This document shows, piece after piece, positions 40,801-48,883 of a stretch of 64,000 nt of DNA. Within the stretch, counting starts at the first letter, position 1. Every line of letters begins with the position of its first letter. The notes under the pieces were generated by a model. It saw nothing but the letters and a program-made list of their open reading frames with translations. It ran no database searches and was not told where the DNA came from. The position numbers and the translations under genes are program-made. The DNA comes from CAWJMN01 sp963844055 (lineage in GTDB: Bacteria > Planctomycetota > Planctomycetia > Pirellulales > Pirellulaceae), in the NCBI GenBank assembly GCA_963844055.1, contig CAWJMN010000001.1, positions 930,001 to 994,000 on the forward strand. The letters run 5' to 3'.

Positions 40801-42263
40801 TTTCGGCAAGCCTTCTGGCACAAGTTCAAAAAGAAGGCCCATTGGCCGAACGCTTGCAAGCCGCTTCGCAGCTGATTGACTTCGGTCGCAATGATGCTGG
40901 CGTTGCAGGGTCGCTACTCGATGTCGTAAAACCACAACTCGATGCCGATGTTGCTCGCGGCGTACTTGATGCTGTAGGAAAAAGTGAAGCGGCCGAGACG
41001 GGCGCTCAAATCGTTTCTCGGATCGATTCATTCACGCCAGACATGCGTAACCGCTCGATCCGCGTGCTACTAACACGTGCCCCATGGGCCAAGTCTCTGA
41101 TCGAAGCGCTCGAAGGAGGCAAGGTCCAATTGGCCGAACTTGCACTCGATCAAAAGCAAGCCCTTTCGGAACATCCCGACAAGGCTTTGGCAAAACGTGC
41201 CCAAAAGCTACTCTCGCAAGGAGGCGGGTTGCCTAATGCAGATCGTCAAAAGGTGCTTGCCGACCTGATGCCAATCACCAAGCAGACCGGCGATGCCGCT
41301 GCTGGCAAGGTTGTCTTCACCAAGCAATGTGCCAAGTGCCATCAACATGGTGAAATCGGTAACAAGGTCGGTCCTAACCTCACGGGCATGGCGGTTCATC
41401 CTAAGACAGAACTGCTGACCCACATCATCGACCCCAATCGCAGCGTGGAAGGAACCTATCGCGTCTACTCGGTACAAACCGGTGACGGCCTGATCCTTCA
41501 GGGCTTGCTCGCTTCGGAATCGAAGACCGCAATCGAGCTGTTCGATGCCGAAGGGAAGAAGCACCAAATCCTGCGTGAAGATATCGACGTTCTACGTGCC
41601 TCCGCCAAGTCTCTGATGCCAGAGGGCTTTGAAAAGCAGGTGACCGTCGATGAAATCTCCAACCTTCTAGAATTCCTCACCCAGCGTGGTAAGTACCTGC
41701 CACTCTCGTTGGAGAAGGTCGCAACCTCGATCAGCACGAAGGGCATGTTCATCAACGAATCGGCCGATGCCGAGCGTCTGATCTTCCCCGATTGGACGCC
41801 CAAGATGGTCGATGGCATTCCTTTCCAGTTGGTAGACCCCCAAGGGACGCGCGTTCCCAATGTGGTGATGATGCGTGGTCCTAAGGGAACTCTAACGGAA
41901 AAACTTCCCACCTCGGTGACCCTTCCTTGTAACGGTCCGGCCAAGGCGATCCATATGCTCAGTGGAGTGTGTGGCTGGGGTTTCCCTTACGGCGAAAAAG
42001 ACACGGTCTCGATGATCGTTCGCTTGACGTACGATGATGGAAAAACCGAAGATCATCCGCTGGTAAACGGCGAACACTTTGCGGATTACATCCGTGAGGT
42101 TGATGTGCCTAAGTCCAAGCTGGCGTTCCGTTTGCGTGGACAACAGATTCGTTACTTGGCGGTCTTCCCCAATCGAGAAGCCCCGCTAAAGCAGATCGAA
42201 CTAGTGAAAGGTCCCAACAACACGGCGCCCGTCGTGATGGCGATCACGCTGGAAGGCAAATAG
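37866..42263 (+). CDS. ThuA - PVC-type sugar-dehydrogenase - cytochrome c fusion protein
   Basis: 1465 residues, exported (signal LLTVLGLWASALLVSNAVVSAADA). Domains in order: ThuA-like (about 45-260: RILFMGDRGHHE, GGKGLIPLHCAS, YTAWGHDGRTW), PVC-type membrane-bound dehydrogenase propeller (about 305-690: MPQGFTMDLFATEP, GRLWICESIDYPNE, DTDGDGKADK), HEAT-like helical repeats (about 700-1110), cytochrome c (CAKCH near 1155 with later Met), and a C-terminal beta domain (about 1290-1465). Such fusions are typical of Planctomycetes and Verrucomicrobia and suggest periplasmic sugar oxidation coupled to electron transfer. It follows the oxidoreductase gene by 71 bases. Confidence 0.9.
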   Translation: MIAVSPKLSALLRLLTVLGLWASALLVSNAVVSAADAPATKAGASAPIRILFMGDRGHHEPAKRFPQLKQALASRGIEFTYTEDLNDFNKENLAKYDGCMIFANQDNLSPDQEAALVGFVEGGKGLIPLHCASFCYRNSKAYVDMVGAQFQRHGTGTFRTTLAEAEHPILKGYSGFESWDETYVHHMHNEKDRTVLEYRVDSEGREPWTWVRNQGKGRVFYTAWGHDGRTWSNPGFHNLVERGILWAVGRDVAAVPDFADQLVMTKLPKDVKPFEYVPANVPLYVEGEKWGTRGENISKMQKPLEPAESAKHLVMPQGFTMDLFATEPQIGKPLAVNWDHRGRLWICESIDYPNELRPRDQGRDRIRICEDTDGDGKADKFTIFAEKLSIPTGLTFARGGVIVCQAPDMLFLKDTNGDDVADEKTVLFTGWDTGDTHAGPSNLQYGFDNWIYGIVGYAGFRGTVGGEEHNFRQCFYRFRPDGSKLEVLRNTNNNSWGVSFSEEGVLFGSTANGNPSEYMPIPNRYYEKVRGWSSRVLGGISGNPNMYPITKGVRQVDHHGHFTAAAGHALYTARNYPSFFWNKTAFVAEPTGHLVALFQIHPEGAGYRSTTTGNLVASDDEWTAPTMAEVGPDGNVWVVDWYNFIVQHNPIPAGFEPGKHGAYETPLRDKTHGRIYRLVYGNGKKSSITTLADATPAQLVEALKSDNLFWRRHAQRLLVERANPDVVPALVALLNDSSVDAAGISPGVVHALWTLDGLGQLKSENADVVAAASKCLTHASAAVRRTALTVLPRSEELVAAIVKQNLLHDSNGQVALAAMLALSDSPASEVAGKLLAKELASGELLVDNWLADALTSAAAQHDAFFLSAAGAAQATASPSSDKALQIVGIVSESLARSGNAEKVAKVLAGLPGQPTPRIQATLAGLTKGWPKDKSGELSAEIDNNLKALVDKLPADQRGSLVLLGMRMGSSSLEKFAAEVSASLLAQVQKEGPLAERLQAASQLIDFGRNDAGVAGSLLDVVKPQLDADVARGVLDAVGKSEAAETGAQIVSRIDSFTPDMRNRSIRVLLTRAPWAKSLIEALEGGKVQLAELALDQKQALSEHPDKALAKRAQKLLSQGGGLPNADRQKVLADLMPITKQTGDAAAGKVVFTKQCAKCHQHGEIGNKVGPNLTGMAVHPKTELLTHIIDPNRSVEGTYRVYSVQTGDGLILQGLLASESKTAIELFDAEGKKHQILREDIDVLRASAKSLMPEGFEKQVTVDEISNLLEFLTQRGKYLPLSLEKVATSISTKGMFINESADAERLIFPDWTPKMVDGIPFQLVDPQGTRVPNVVMMRGPKGTLTEKLPTSVTLPCNGPAKAIHMLSGVCGWGFPYGEKDTVSMIVRLTYDDGKTEDHPLVNGEHFADYIREVDVPKSKLAFRLRGQQIRYLAVFPNREAPLKQIELVKGPNNTAPVVMAITLEGK

Positions 42264-42432
42264 CCTTTACACTCCAAGAAGGTAGGCCCCGGCCCGTTCG
42301 GCGTCGGGGTCTGTACGGTTTTGCTGGTTCCCCTTCCAATGGAGGCCAGTAAAACAGCCATGATTACTTGCGCACAGGGCAGCATTCGCCGGTCCCTGAC
42401 GCAATACTCCTCTTGGATACAAGGTTCGTGAA

Positions 42433-44262
42433 ATGGTTTCTTTGAGACTGCGTGCATCTCTTTTCGCAATCATCGTTTGTGGGCTGTCTGTACTTTCGGC
42501 CAACAACTTGCAGGCTCAAGTTGCAACCAAGACCACGCTAAAGGTCGATGCTGCCACCGGCAAGGCGCAGCTTCTTCGCGATGGCAAGCCTTACACCATC
42601 AAAGGTGTAGGCGGAAATACACATCTTCAGTTGCTGGCTCAGTGTGGCGGCAACTCGATCCGTACCTGGGATAGCGACAACGTCGGCCCAATTCTCGACG
42701 AAGCTCACAAGCTGGGGTTGTCGGTGACGGTCGGTGTTTGGCTAGGCCATGAACGGCACGGCTTCAAATACACCGATGCCGAACAAATCGCGCAGCAGAT
42801 TGAAAAGGTCCGCAAGACGGTCCTCACCTATCGCAATCATCCGGCCGTCCTGATGTGGGCGCTCGGCAACGAGATGGAAGGCTACGCCAATGGTGATAAC
42901 GCTGCCATTTGGATGGCCATCGATCACTTGGCGGTCCTTTGCAAAGAGCTCGATCCTAACCACCCCACGATGTCGGTCATTGCCGAAATCGGTGGCGACA
43001 AGGTGAAGAACTTTCACCGTTTTTGCCCGCACGTTGATGTTTTAGGCATCAACAGCTATCAAGGCGCATTCACCATTCCCGAGCGTTACAAAAATCTGAA
43101 GGGGACCAAGCCCTACGTCGTGACGGAGTTCGGTCCGGCCGGCATGTGGGAAACCACCAAGACCAGCTGGGAAGCTCCTATTGAAGCGACCAGCACCGAA
43201 AAGCAAGCCGTCTATGAAAAGGCCTATCGCGCCACGGTCATCGGCGATGCCGATCACTGCCTGGGAAGTTATGCCTTCGTTTGGGGCAATAAGCAGGAAG
43301 CAACCGCCACTTGGTTCGGCCTGCTTTTGCCAACCGGCGAAAAGATGCCCGCCGTCGATACGCTTTCTCAGTTCTGGACCGGCAAGCCCCTCAAAAATCT
43401 CTCGCCAAAGATCGATTCGCTAATGCTTTCTACCGATTTCAAAACCGCCATCGATCCAGGTACCAAGCTCACGGCCAAGCTTGTCACTTCTGATCCTGAA
43501 AAGGACAAGCTCACCGTCAAATGGGTCATTCAGCAAGAGGCCGACAGTTACGGAACTGGCGGCGATGCCGAAGCAGTTCCCGACGAAATCGCCAAAGCGA
43601 TCATTGCCTCGTCCAATGAAGAAGTTACCTTCACCGCGCCTGCTGGCGGTGGTGGCTATCGCGTACTCGCATATGTTTATGACGGAGCAGGTGGCGCAGC
43701 AACCGCCAACATTCCGTTCCTGGTCAAGGGAAAGCCGCAGCTTGCCCTAGGGAAGACGGCCAAGCTTCCGCTGGTGATCTTTGCCGAAGGAAAAGCCGAC
43801 AAGCCAACCTATGTCCCTTCCGGATGGATGGGCAACACCGACGCCATGAAGCTCAGCGAAGCTTGCACGACGCAGCCCCACACCGGTGAGACTTGCATCC
43901 AGCTTTCCTACAATCAGCCGCAAGGCTGGGGCGGTATCGTTTGGCAGCATCCGGCCAACGACTGGGGCAACTCCGCCGGTGGCTTCAACCTGCAAGGTGC
44001 CAAGGCACTCAAGTTCTGGGCACGTGGCGAAAAGGGGGGCGAGAAAGTCTCGATTCAGCTCGGCCTCTACGGCAAAGATAAAAAGTATTTCGACACCGCC
44101 ACGGCCAAGCTCGATAGCATTACACTCTCCAAAGATTGGCAAGAGTTTTCGCTGCCTGTGGAGGGGCTCGATCTTAGCCGTATTAAATCTGGCATGGCGA
44201 TTGTCTTCCCCGGCGATGCCGGTCCACAAACGCTATTCCTCGACGACATCCGTTACGAGTAG
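42433..44262 (+). CDS. Exported GH2-like glycosidase with C-terminal carbohydrate-binding-like domain
   Basis: 609 residues with a signal peptide (ASLFAIIVCGLSVLSANNLQA). The TIM barrel carries the clan A acid/base in MWALGNEMEG (Glu near 147) and the nucleophile in VVTEFGPAG (Glu near 232), the pattern of GH2 catalytic domains without the usual N-terminal sandwich domains. Residues about 450-609 form a beta-sandwich resembling a sugar-binding module (NPQGWGGIVW-like aromatic region, LFLDDIRYE end). Substrate unknown. It follows the ThuA fusion on the same strand, fitting a sugar-utilisation locus. Confidence 0.8.
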   Translation: MVSLRLRASLFAIIVCGLSVLSANNLQAQVATKTTLKVDAATGKAQLLRDGKPYTIKGVGGNTHLQLLAQCGGNSIRTWDSDNVGPILDEAHKLGLSVTVGVWLGHERHGFKYTDAEQIAQQIEKVRKTVLTYRNHPAVLMWALGNEMEGYANGDNAAIWMAIDHLAVLCKELDPNHPTMSVIAEIGGDKVKNFHRFCPHVDVLGINSYQGAFTIPERYKNLKGTKPYVVTEFGPAGMWETTKTSWEAPIEATSTEKQAVYEKAYRATVIGDADHCLGSYAFVWGNKQEATATWFGLLLPTGEKMPAVDTLSQFWTGKPLKNLSPKIDSLMLSTDFKTAIDPGTKLTAKLVTSDPEKDKLTVKWVIQQEADSYGTGGDAEAVPDEIAKAIIASSNEEVTFTAPAGGGGYRVLAYVYDGAGGAATANIPFLVKGKPQLALGKTAKLPLVIFAEGKADKPTYVPSGWMGNTDAMKLSEACTTQPHTGETCIQLSYNQPQGWGGIVWQHPANDWGNSAGGFNLQGAKALKFWARGEKGGEKVSIQLGLYGKDKKYFDTATAKLDSITLSKDWQEFSLPVEGLDLSRIKSGMAIVFPGDAGPQTLFLDDIRYE

Positions 44263-44408
44263 CCTCTCGTTTTTCACCACTTGGCAGCACCTTTTGGGGG
44301 CTGCCAATCCAGGTTGCTGCTGGGGTAAAATGCCGTTTTACTCCAGTAGTCATCGCGCTACCAATTGCGCAGCGGTGAAAATTTCCCTCGGATAGAAAAG
44401 CCCTCATC

Positions 44409-45626
44409 ATGCCACAGCTTCCCGCTGCCTCGTCGCGTCGTGCGTTCCTTGCTCAATCTGGTGCTTTGGCGTTTGGTGCGGGCCTTTCTTGTGGCCTCTT
44501 TTCGGTACGCAGCGCGCATGCGGCGGAAGTCGCCGTCGATCTCAGCAAGCTTGCCGCGATTCAAGACTTCCTCAACAGCGAACTGAAAACGGGCTCCTAT
44601 CCCGGCGCAGGCATCATCGCCAGTCACCATGGCAAGGTCTTCTACGAGAACTATGTCGGCACCTATCACAATCTGCTGGGCGAAGACAAACCGTTTGGCG
44701 CCGATGTTCGCTCGATCTTTTATTCCTATACGAAGGGCGTATCTGCCACGATCGTGATGACGGCCGTACAGGATGGCCTGATCGATCTGGATACTCCCGT
44801 GGGGACCTACATTCCTGAGTTCGCCAAAAACGGCAAAGACAAAATTACGCTGCGCCATCTCATGACGCACTCGGCCGGCATCCCCAGTGCTCCCAGTCCG
44901 TTTAAGCCCCTGAGAAACGAAGAGGAATGGAAAGAGGCGGTACAAACCGTTTGTGATGCTAAGCTCGAATGGGCGCTGGGCAGCCAAACCGCTTACCATG
45001 GCTCCAACATGATCATTCCGGCCGAAGTCGTTCGCCGCAAGCTCGATAACAAGCCTTGGCCGCAGATCGCTCGCGAACGTTTGTTCGATCCCATCGGTGC
45101 CAAGGGGATCGCTTATGCCTTGCCCGAGGATAAGTCCTTGGTCAGCGTTGCACCGGAGGGCGTCAAGTCGGCCGACGGCATGCACCCACTGGTTCCCGGC
45201 CATCCTGCCGGCGGTTGTATCGGCACGCTCTCGGATGCACTGCGCGTATTGCAGCTCCACTTAAATCATGGCACCTGGGAAGGCAAAACCGTTTTAAAGC
45301 CTGCCGCCTGGGAAGAGATGCACAAGGTGCAATTCGCCAAGGAGATTGAAGCCGCTGGAAAGTCCCCCAAGCATGAGGCCTGGGCGATTGGTTGGCTCAC
45401 ACGCGGTGATGGTCCCGCCCGTGGTGGCAGCGGCTGGTTCGGCTTCCGCGATCAAAAGTCCCCACAAATCTTTGGCCATGCTGGCATCGACACGATCATC
45501 GGCGTTGCCGACCCCTCCACCAACGTCGCCCTAATGTTCGTCACCACCCGCTCTCCCAAATCCAACGAAGACGCCACCCGCCTCCGCAACACCGCCACCA
45601 ATCTAGTCATGGCCGCCGTTTCGTAG
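44409..45626 (+). CDS. Exported serine hydrolase, beta-lactamase class C-like
   Basis: 405 residues. A twin-arginine signal is visible (SRRAFLAQSGALAFGAGLSCG, cut before AEVAVD). The SxxK catalytic motif is in FYSYTKG near residue 103, the second motif is probably TAYHGSN, and the terminal HxG-like block is FGHAGIDT. Family members are esterases, peptidases or penicillin-binding-like enzymes; a resistance role is not indicated. Last gene of the rightward sugar locus. Confidence 0.85.
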   Translation: MPQLPAASSRRAFLAQSGALAFGAGLSCGLFSVRSAHAAEVAVDLSKLAAIQDFLNSELKTGSYPGAGIIASHHGKVFYENYVGTYHNLLGEDKPFGADVRSIFYSYTKGVSATIVMTAVQDGLIDLDTPVGTYIPEFAKNGKDKITLRHLMTHSAGIPSAPSPFKPLRNEEEWKEAVQTVCDAKLEWALGSQTAYHGSNMIIPAEVVRRKLDNKPWPQIARERLFDPIGAKGIAYALPEDKSLVSVAPEGVKSADGMHPLVPGHPAGGCIGTLSDALRVLQLHLNHGTWEGKTVLKPAAWEEMHKVQFAKEIEAAGKSPKHEAWAIGWLTRGDGPARGGSGWFGFRDQKSPQIFGHAGIDTIIGVADPSTNVALMFVTTRSPKSNEDATRLRNTATNLVMAAVS

Positions 45627-45783
45627 GTCCGCCTTATCAGAGCCGGAAGCGTCAGCGACCGGTCCTCCCCCCGTGTCTCACAAACCGTACTGGTTCACCA
45701 CGAGCATGGCAAGTTAACGTAAACGGTCTATTAGGTCGTGCAGTCAGGCCTGACGACGCTAGGGCCTCCGACGGATAAGTGAT

Positions 45784-46311
45784 TCATTCCACAACAGGAA
45801 TGCCAGCCTCGCTAAAAACCTTCCGAAGAATACTCGCATGTTCCTCACGCCTTACAACAAGGTTGAGTGACAAGGGCTGTAGCTGCAAGTCTTTTAAAGC
45901 GGGGGCAATCGCGCTGGCGAACTCCTCAACTGACAGCGGACCATAGCCGGTCGCCAGCATGGGAGATGAAATTGTGGCCGCTTTTAATTCAATCGCCATT
46001 CCCATTGCCTTGGCAAATGCTGCTTTAACCAGCTCTGCAGACGTATCGTAGAACGGGTCGATGGCGACTACATGCAGGATGTGCTTGAAGGGAAGCCCAA
46101 ACGAGTCGCTTCGAACAACCGTCCCAACGGGGACGGCTTTTACTGCCCGATCGTGTAGCAATTGGTGCAACTGTAGTTGTAAACCTGGCCCGGCAACTTC
46201 TCGAATGGCCCCATTAACGCCTCCCGACAAATTGAGCCAAGGATTCGCCGTAGAGATAAGAACGTCCGCTGGCGTTTTGAGTACATCCCCAATAACGACC
46301 GTCACTCTCAC
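45784..46311 (-). CDS. Macro-domain protein
   Basis: About 175 residues if it starts at GTG 46311, where macro-domain similarity begins (VVIGDVLKTPADVLISTANPWLNLSGGVNGAI); ATG 46431 would add 40 residues of no domain character across a repeat. The ADP-ribose site is recognisable: Asn in STANPWL, the GGVNGAI loop and a later SPMLATGYG loop. Macro domains bind or hydrolyse ADP-ribose. Alone on its strand at the left edge of the accessory patch, so target unknown; an antitoxin-like or NAD-signalling role is possible. Confidence 0.8.
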   Translation of the reverse strand: MRVTVVIGDVLKTPADVLISTANPWLNLSGGVNGAIREVAGPGLQLQLHQLLHDRAVKAVPVGTVVRSDSFGLPFKHILHVVAIDPFYDTSAELVKAAFAKAMGMAIELKAATISSPMLATGYGPLSVEEFASAIAPALKDLQLQPLSLNLVVRREEHASILRKVFSEAGIPVVE

Positions 46312-46346
46312 GATACACCTACTTTTGATTGCTAAAGGTACCCGCC

Positions 46347-46382
46347 TATACGCCGGGTGCCACTGCTGGCTTGCCAGCAGTG
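46347..46382. repeat. Repeat unit with perfect hairpin
   Basis: TATACGCCGGGTGCCA (46347-46362) leads into a hairpin in which CACTGCTGGC (46361-46370) pairs perfectly with GCCAGCAGTG (46373-46382) over a two-base loop. The leading 16-mer recurs with one change at 48868-48883. It looks like an intergenic repeat family rather than a terminator, as no T-run follows. Confidence 0.55.
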
Positions 46383-46923
46383 CAGACATTGGCATAGAGC
46401 CTTCTCTTAGGAGGAGAAAGCTACGTGGCAATCGACTAGAGTTGTTCTAGTGTTTGCCGATTCATTCTGCCAGACAGCCCATTGCCTTCGCTCAACCAAA
46501 CTCCAATCCTATGCCGAACAGGATTGGAACGAACTAGCAGTGCCTCGAGGCGTCAGAAATGTTCGAACCTCCGTCGGCCCCAGTTCATGTGGGTGCCCGC
46601 TTGTGATGGTACTGAATGAACCGCTACGCCAATGCTAAATAAGACTGCTCGGGGAAGTAGGAGAAATGTTTCAGGCGACAGGCCTGGGCTACCTCGTCTC
46701 CCCAAAAAAAAGGCTCGCCTGTGTTGGGTGTTGTAGCCTGCATTTCAGGCGGGTAATATCCTGATTGCGAAGTTTGCGGCATAGCATGGCGAATTGTCCG
46801 AGCGATCCATCGCAACTCTTTGCGTAGTACCACCTATTTCATTTCAGGAATTCATAAACTGCTGCAATTACCACGCTTGCTACATCGCGATTTTGCGGTC
46901 GAACAACTGTTAGTTGGCAAAAA
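46383..46923. other. Non-coding stretch at left of the accessory patch
   Basis: About 540 bases without a credible gene; small ORFs here lack codon bias and start signals. The right end, GTTAGTT at about 46909-46915 directly before the lipoprotein gene, resembles a cassette boundary (GTTRRRY) but its partner arm is not evident. Confidence 0.4.
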
Positions 46924-47709
46924 ATGAAACGACGTTACTTCGTTCAAACTTGCTGTGCTTGTTCACTCATCGCTTCGGGCTGTTCGGATCGCCGCGTCCC
47001 AAATTCAGATTCACAACCTTCCCTCGTTATCCTACCTAAAATGGACACGCTCGTAGACATCGAGAAATTTGCTGCTTCAATTACTGTCGCTACTAGGTTT
47101 GCTTTCAGCACAATTCTTCAATCGAAAAGCAGGGAATCACTGTACGGCTTTTGCCTCTGCACGGTCGACGACCTCGCTGGTATCGTTCCATCTGCATCTG
47201 CCGTATCCGGCTTTATGGAGCGAAAAGAAAAGACATTAGCTAATCAGGATCGCTTGGCCAGGCTTAAGAAAAATAATATCAATTTGGATCGCTTCATTCT
47301 TGGTGATTGCCGATGGAGTCCCTACGAATGGGAGTCTGAAACTGAGGGCGGAGACTTTTTTGCTGATGCAAATGCAATGCTCGCGGATTCTGTCGCGAAA
47401 GTTTCTGGCAACAATAACTCATTTACGCAACTAACGGCGGAAGTTCTTGCCACATTCACAATTGCTCTCCATCGACTTCGAGCCGAGAATCTATTTGATA
47501 ACGAAAAGACCACGGTTTTTTGCTCGAAACCATCATCTCTCGATACCGGATGGCTCGAATCTGAATCCGCACGCATATTGAACTCACCTCTACAATATGC
47601 GACATTCGAGAGGGAGCGAATCGAGTGGATAAAGGAAGACGAGGATGATGCGCTAGACGCCGTTCCACTTTATCGCCAACTAGTCTCGCAGTACTGCAAA
47701 GCCAAATAA
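46924..47709 (+). CDS. DUF4303-like lipoprotein
   Basis: 261 residues. Lipoprotein signal with lipobox SLIASGC (Cys near residue 20) after a KRR start. The mature part resembles DUF4303: SLYGFCLCTVDD near 75, then RWSPYEWESETEGGDFF near 135 and a helical C-terminal half. DUF4303 proteins are usually cytoplasmic and often found as immunity-like orphans next to toxin genes, so a lipid anchor is unusual. Codon use and A+T content differ from the neighbouring core genes. The stop codon lies inside an attC-like AATAACC. Confidence 0.6.
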   Translation: MKRRYFVQTCCACSLIASGCSDRRVPNSDSQPSLVILPKMDTLVDIEKFAASITVATRFAFSTILQSKSRESLYGFCLCTVDDLAGIVPSASAVSGFMERKEKTLANQDRLARLKKNNINLDRFILGDCRWSPYEWESETEGGDFFADANAMLADSVAKVSGNNNSFTQLTAEVLATFTIALHRLRAENLFDNEKTTVFCSKPSSLDTGWLESESARILNSPLQYATFERERIEWIKEDEDDALDAVPLYRQLVSQYCKAK

Positions 47710-47793
47710 CCAAGCAATGCGCCTGAGCCGTTTTCCACATGGTGGCTTTACTCACGCGTGTCGAGTGATGGCCATCGGTATGCCCGAGAACTC

Positions 47794-48132
47794 ATGAGCA
47801 CTCGCCTCGAACAATTGCTGAATATTTCTGCCTCAATCTTACGAGGCGAGATTCCACAGTATCAGCACAACAAATGCTTCACGTCCGGAGCGTTCGATCT
47901 TCTCCTGATCAATGTACGTGACAGCGAAGCATTTGACCTTCTCCGTGAAGCATGCGGACGGTATGAAGATTTGAAGGCGTCGGGCTTGGAGCTACGTGGC
48001 TACTACTTGCTGTTGTCGCAACTGGCGTATCAGTCAAAAACGACCGAAGTGCCTGCTGGAATGCCGGATGTAATCAAAGAGAATCCTGAGCTTTCCACTG
48101 ATCTCAGGAAGTGGTATCGATACGATGGCTAA
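47794..48132 (+). CDS. Hypothetical protein of the accessory patch
   Basis: About 112 residues from ATG 47794 (GTG 47758 would add 12). Mixed helical protein, no signal peptide or membrane segment; segments such as SGAFDLLLINVRDSEAFDLLREACGRYEDLK suggest a compact alpha/beta fold. I do not recognise the family. Its TAA stop is the start of the attC-like structure at 48128-48182, the arrangement seen in integron gene cassettes. Confidence 0.5.
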   Translation: MSTRLEQLLNISASILRGEIPQYQHNKCFTSGAFDLLLINVRDSEAFDLLREACGRYEDLKASGLELRGYYLLLSQLAYQSKTTEVPAGMPDVIKENPELSTDLRKWYRYDG

Positions 48133-48182
48133 TAAATTCATGCACGCGGCGCGAAACTCGCGCGTGATAAATGACGTTAGGC
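48128..48182 (+). other. attC-like recombination site candidate
   Basis: GGCTAAT (48128-48134) and GTTAGGC (48176-48182) form outer core-like boxes; the latter fits the attC consensus GTTRRRY exactly. Between them ATTCAT-G-CACGCG (48136-48148) pairs with CGCGTGATAAAT (48161-48172), with G48142 left unpaired, as is the extrahelical base of true attC sites, then CGA/TCG closes the loop. The upstream ORF's stop lies in the left box and the next ORF begins at the right box. No integrase is in the window, so this stays a candidate. Confidence 0.4.
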
Positions 48183-48467
48183 CACAGCCCACGCCATGAA
48201 GACAAGGTGCCCTTCACCTTTCCGTGGCCGAGCATTCGCATGGATGAAGTTGCCGCTTGTTATCTGTCTTCTCCTTGCCGCTGTCGGTATCATCAGCGGG
48301 GCACTTACTATAGCCGCCGCATTGCGAAATTCCTTATTGACACCGCAGGCCAAGTAGTGGCAGGGCTTACCAAGAACAGCCACGTTGACCTGCAAAATTT
48401 TGATCGCGAGTGGAATAAAGATCATCCGCAAAGTGATGTAATTGTGATTCATTCATCGGTGGAGTGA
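48171..48467 (+). CDS. Small ORF of unknown function, frame uncertain
   Basis: 98 codons. The C-terminal part (GQVVAGLTKNSHVDLQNFDREWNKDHPQ, quoted in pieces: VVAGLTKN and FDREWNKDH) looks like a real protein. The N-terminal part does not. In another frame, ATG near 48243 encodes MKLPLVICLLLAAVGIISG, a good signal or membrane helix, but stops at about 48358. A single-base break between about 48310 and 48358 would join helix and C-terminus into one small anchored protein. I cannot decide between these. Confidence 0.35.
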   Translation: MTLGHSPRHEDKVPFTFPWPSIRMDEVAACYLSSPCRCRYHQRGTYYSRRIAKFLIDTAGQVVAGLTKNSHVDLQNFDREWNKDHPQSDVIVIHSSVE

Positions 48468-48847
48468 GTGGGAGATGCTGCAGGTGGGCTCCAACATCGT
48501 AGAAACTCTGTTAGATAGGCAAAGAATGCTTTGTTTGGCTCTTCTCCATGGAGCTGGCATTGGTGCTCAATAGCATAGGCCCAACCACTGCAGCAGGAGA
48601 GGTCTTTGTTTTTGTAAAGCCAATCACTGAACTCGTGACAAAAACACTTTTCTCTCTCAACAAACCCCATCGTCATGAATGCGGAATCGTATCCGAATAA
48701 ATAACTCTCGAAGTCTTGCAGCGAACTCATATACATTTCCGGACGCTCAATAGCTTCCTCTAAAAGTTCTCGTATTGCGATTCGGTAGCTTTTAAGCGGA
48801 AGTGGTTGCATACGTAGATTTCCAAAGCAATTTGTGTCAACGTTCAT
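48449..48847 (-). CDS. Hypothetical protein, immunity-like small fold
   Basis: 132 residues, cytoplasmic. The pattern RPEMYMSSLQDFESYLFGYDSAF, then FSDWLYKN, SGWAYAIEHQ and a final FFAYLTEFL resembles small proteins of polymorphic-toxin immunity or contact-dependent sets, whose members share R-P-x-M-Y at the start. The family name is not known to me. It overlaps the end of the preceding plus-strand ORF by 19 bases and faces it, so they are convergent. Confidence 0.5.
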   Translation of the reverse strand: MNVDTNCFGNLRMQPLPLKSYRIAIRELLEEAIERPEMYMSSLQDFESYLFGYDSAFMTMGFVEREKCFCHEFSDWLYKNKDLSCCSGWAYAIEHQCQLHGEEPNKAFFAYLTEFLRCWSPPAASPTHSTDE

Positions 48848-48867
48848 ACATGAACTAAGGCGTCAAA

Positions 48868-48883
48868 TATACGCTGGGTGCCA
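48868..48883. repeat. Second copy of the TATACGC(C/T)GGGTGCCA repeat
   Basis: Differs from 46347-46362 by one base. It abuts the nested palindrome at 48881-48930. The two copies bracket the accessory genes in the same orientation. Confidence 0.5.

Noticed and set aside
45743..45754. Perfect palindrome GTCAGGCCTGAC
   Set aside because: Short, isolated and far from any start codon; chance cannot be excluded.
46450..46638. 62-codon ORF in the accessory patch
   Set aside because: No ribosome-binding site, no codon bias, no protein-like pattern.
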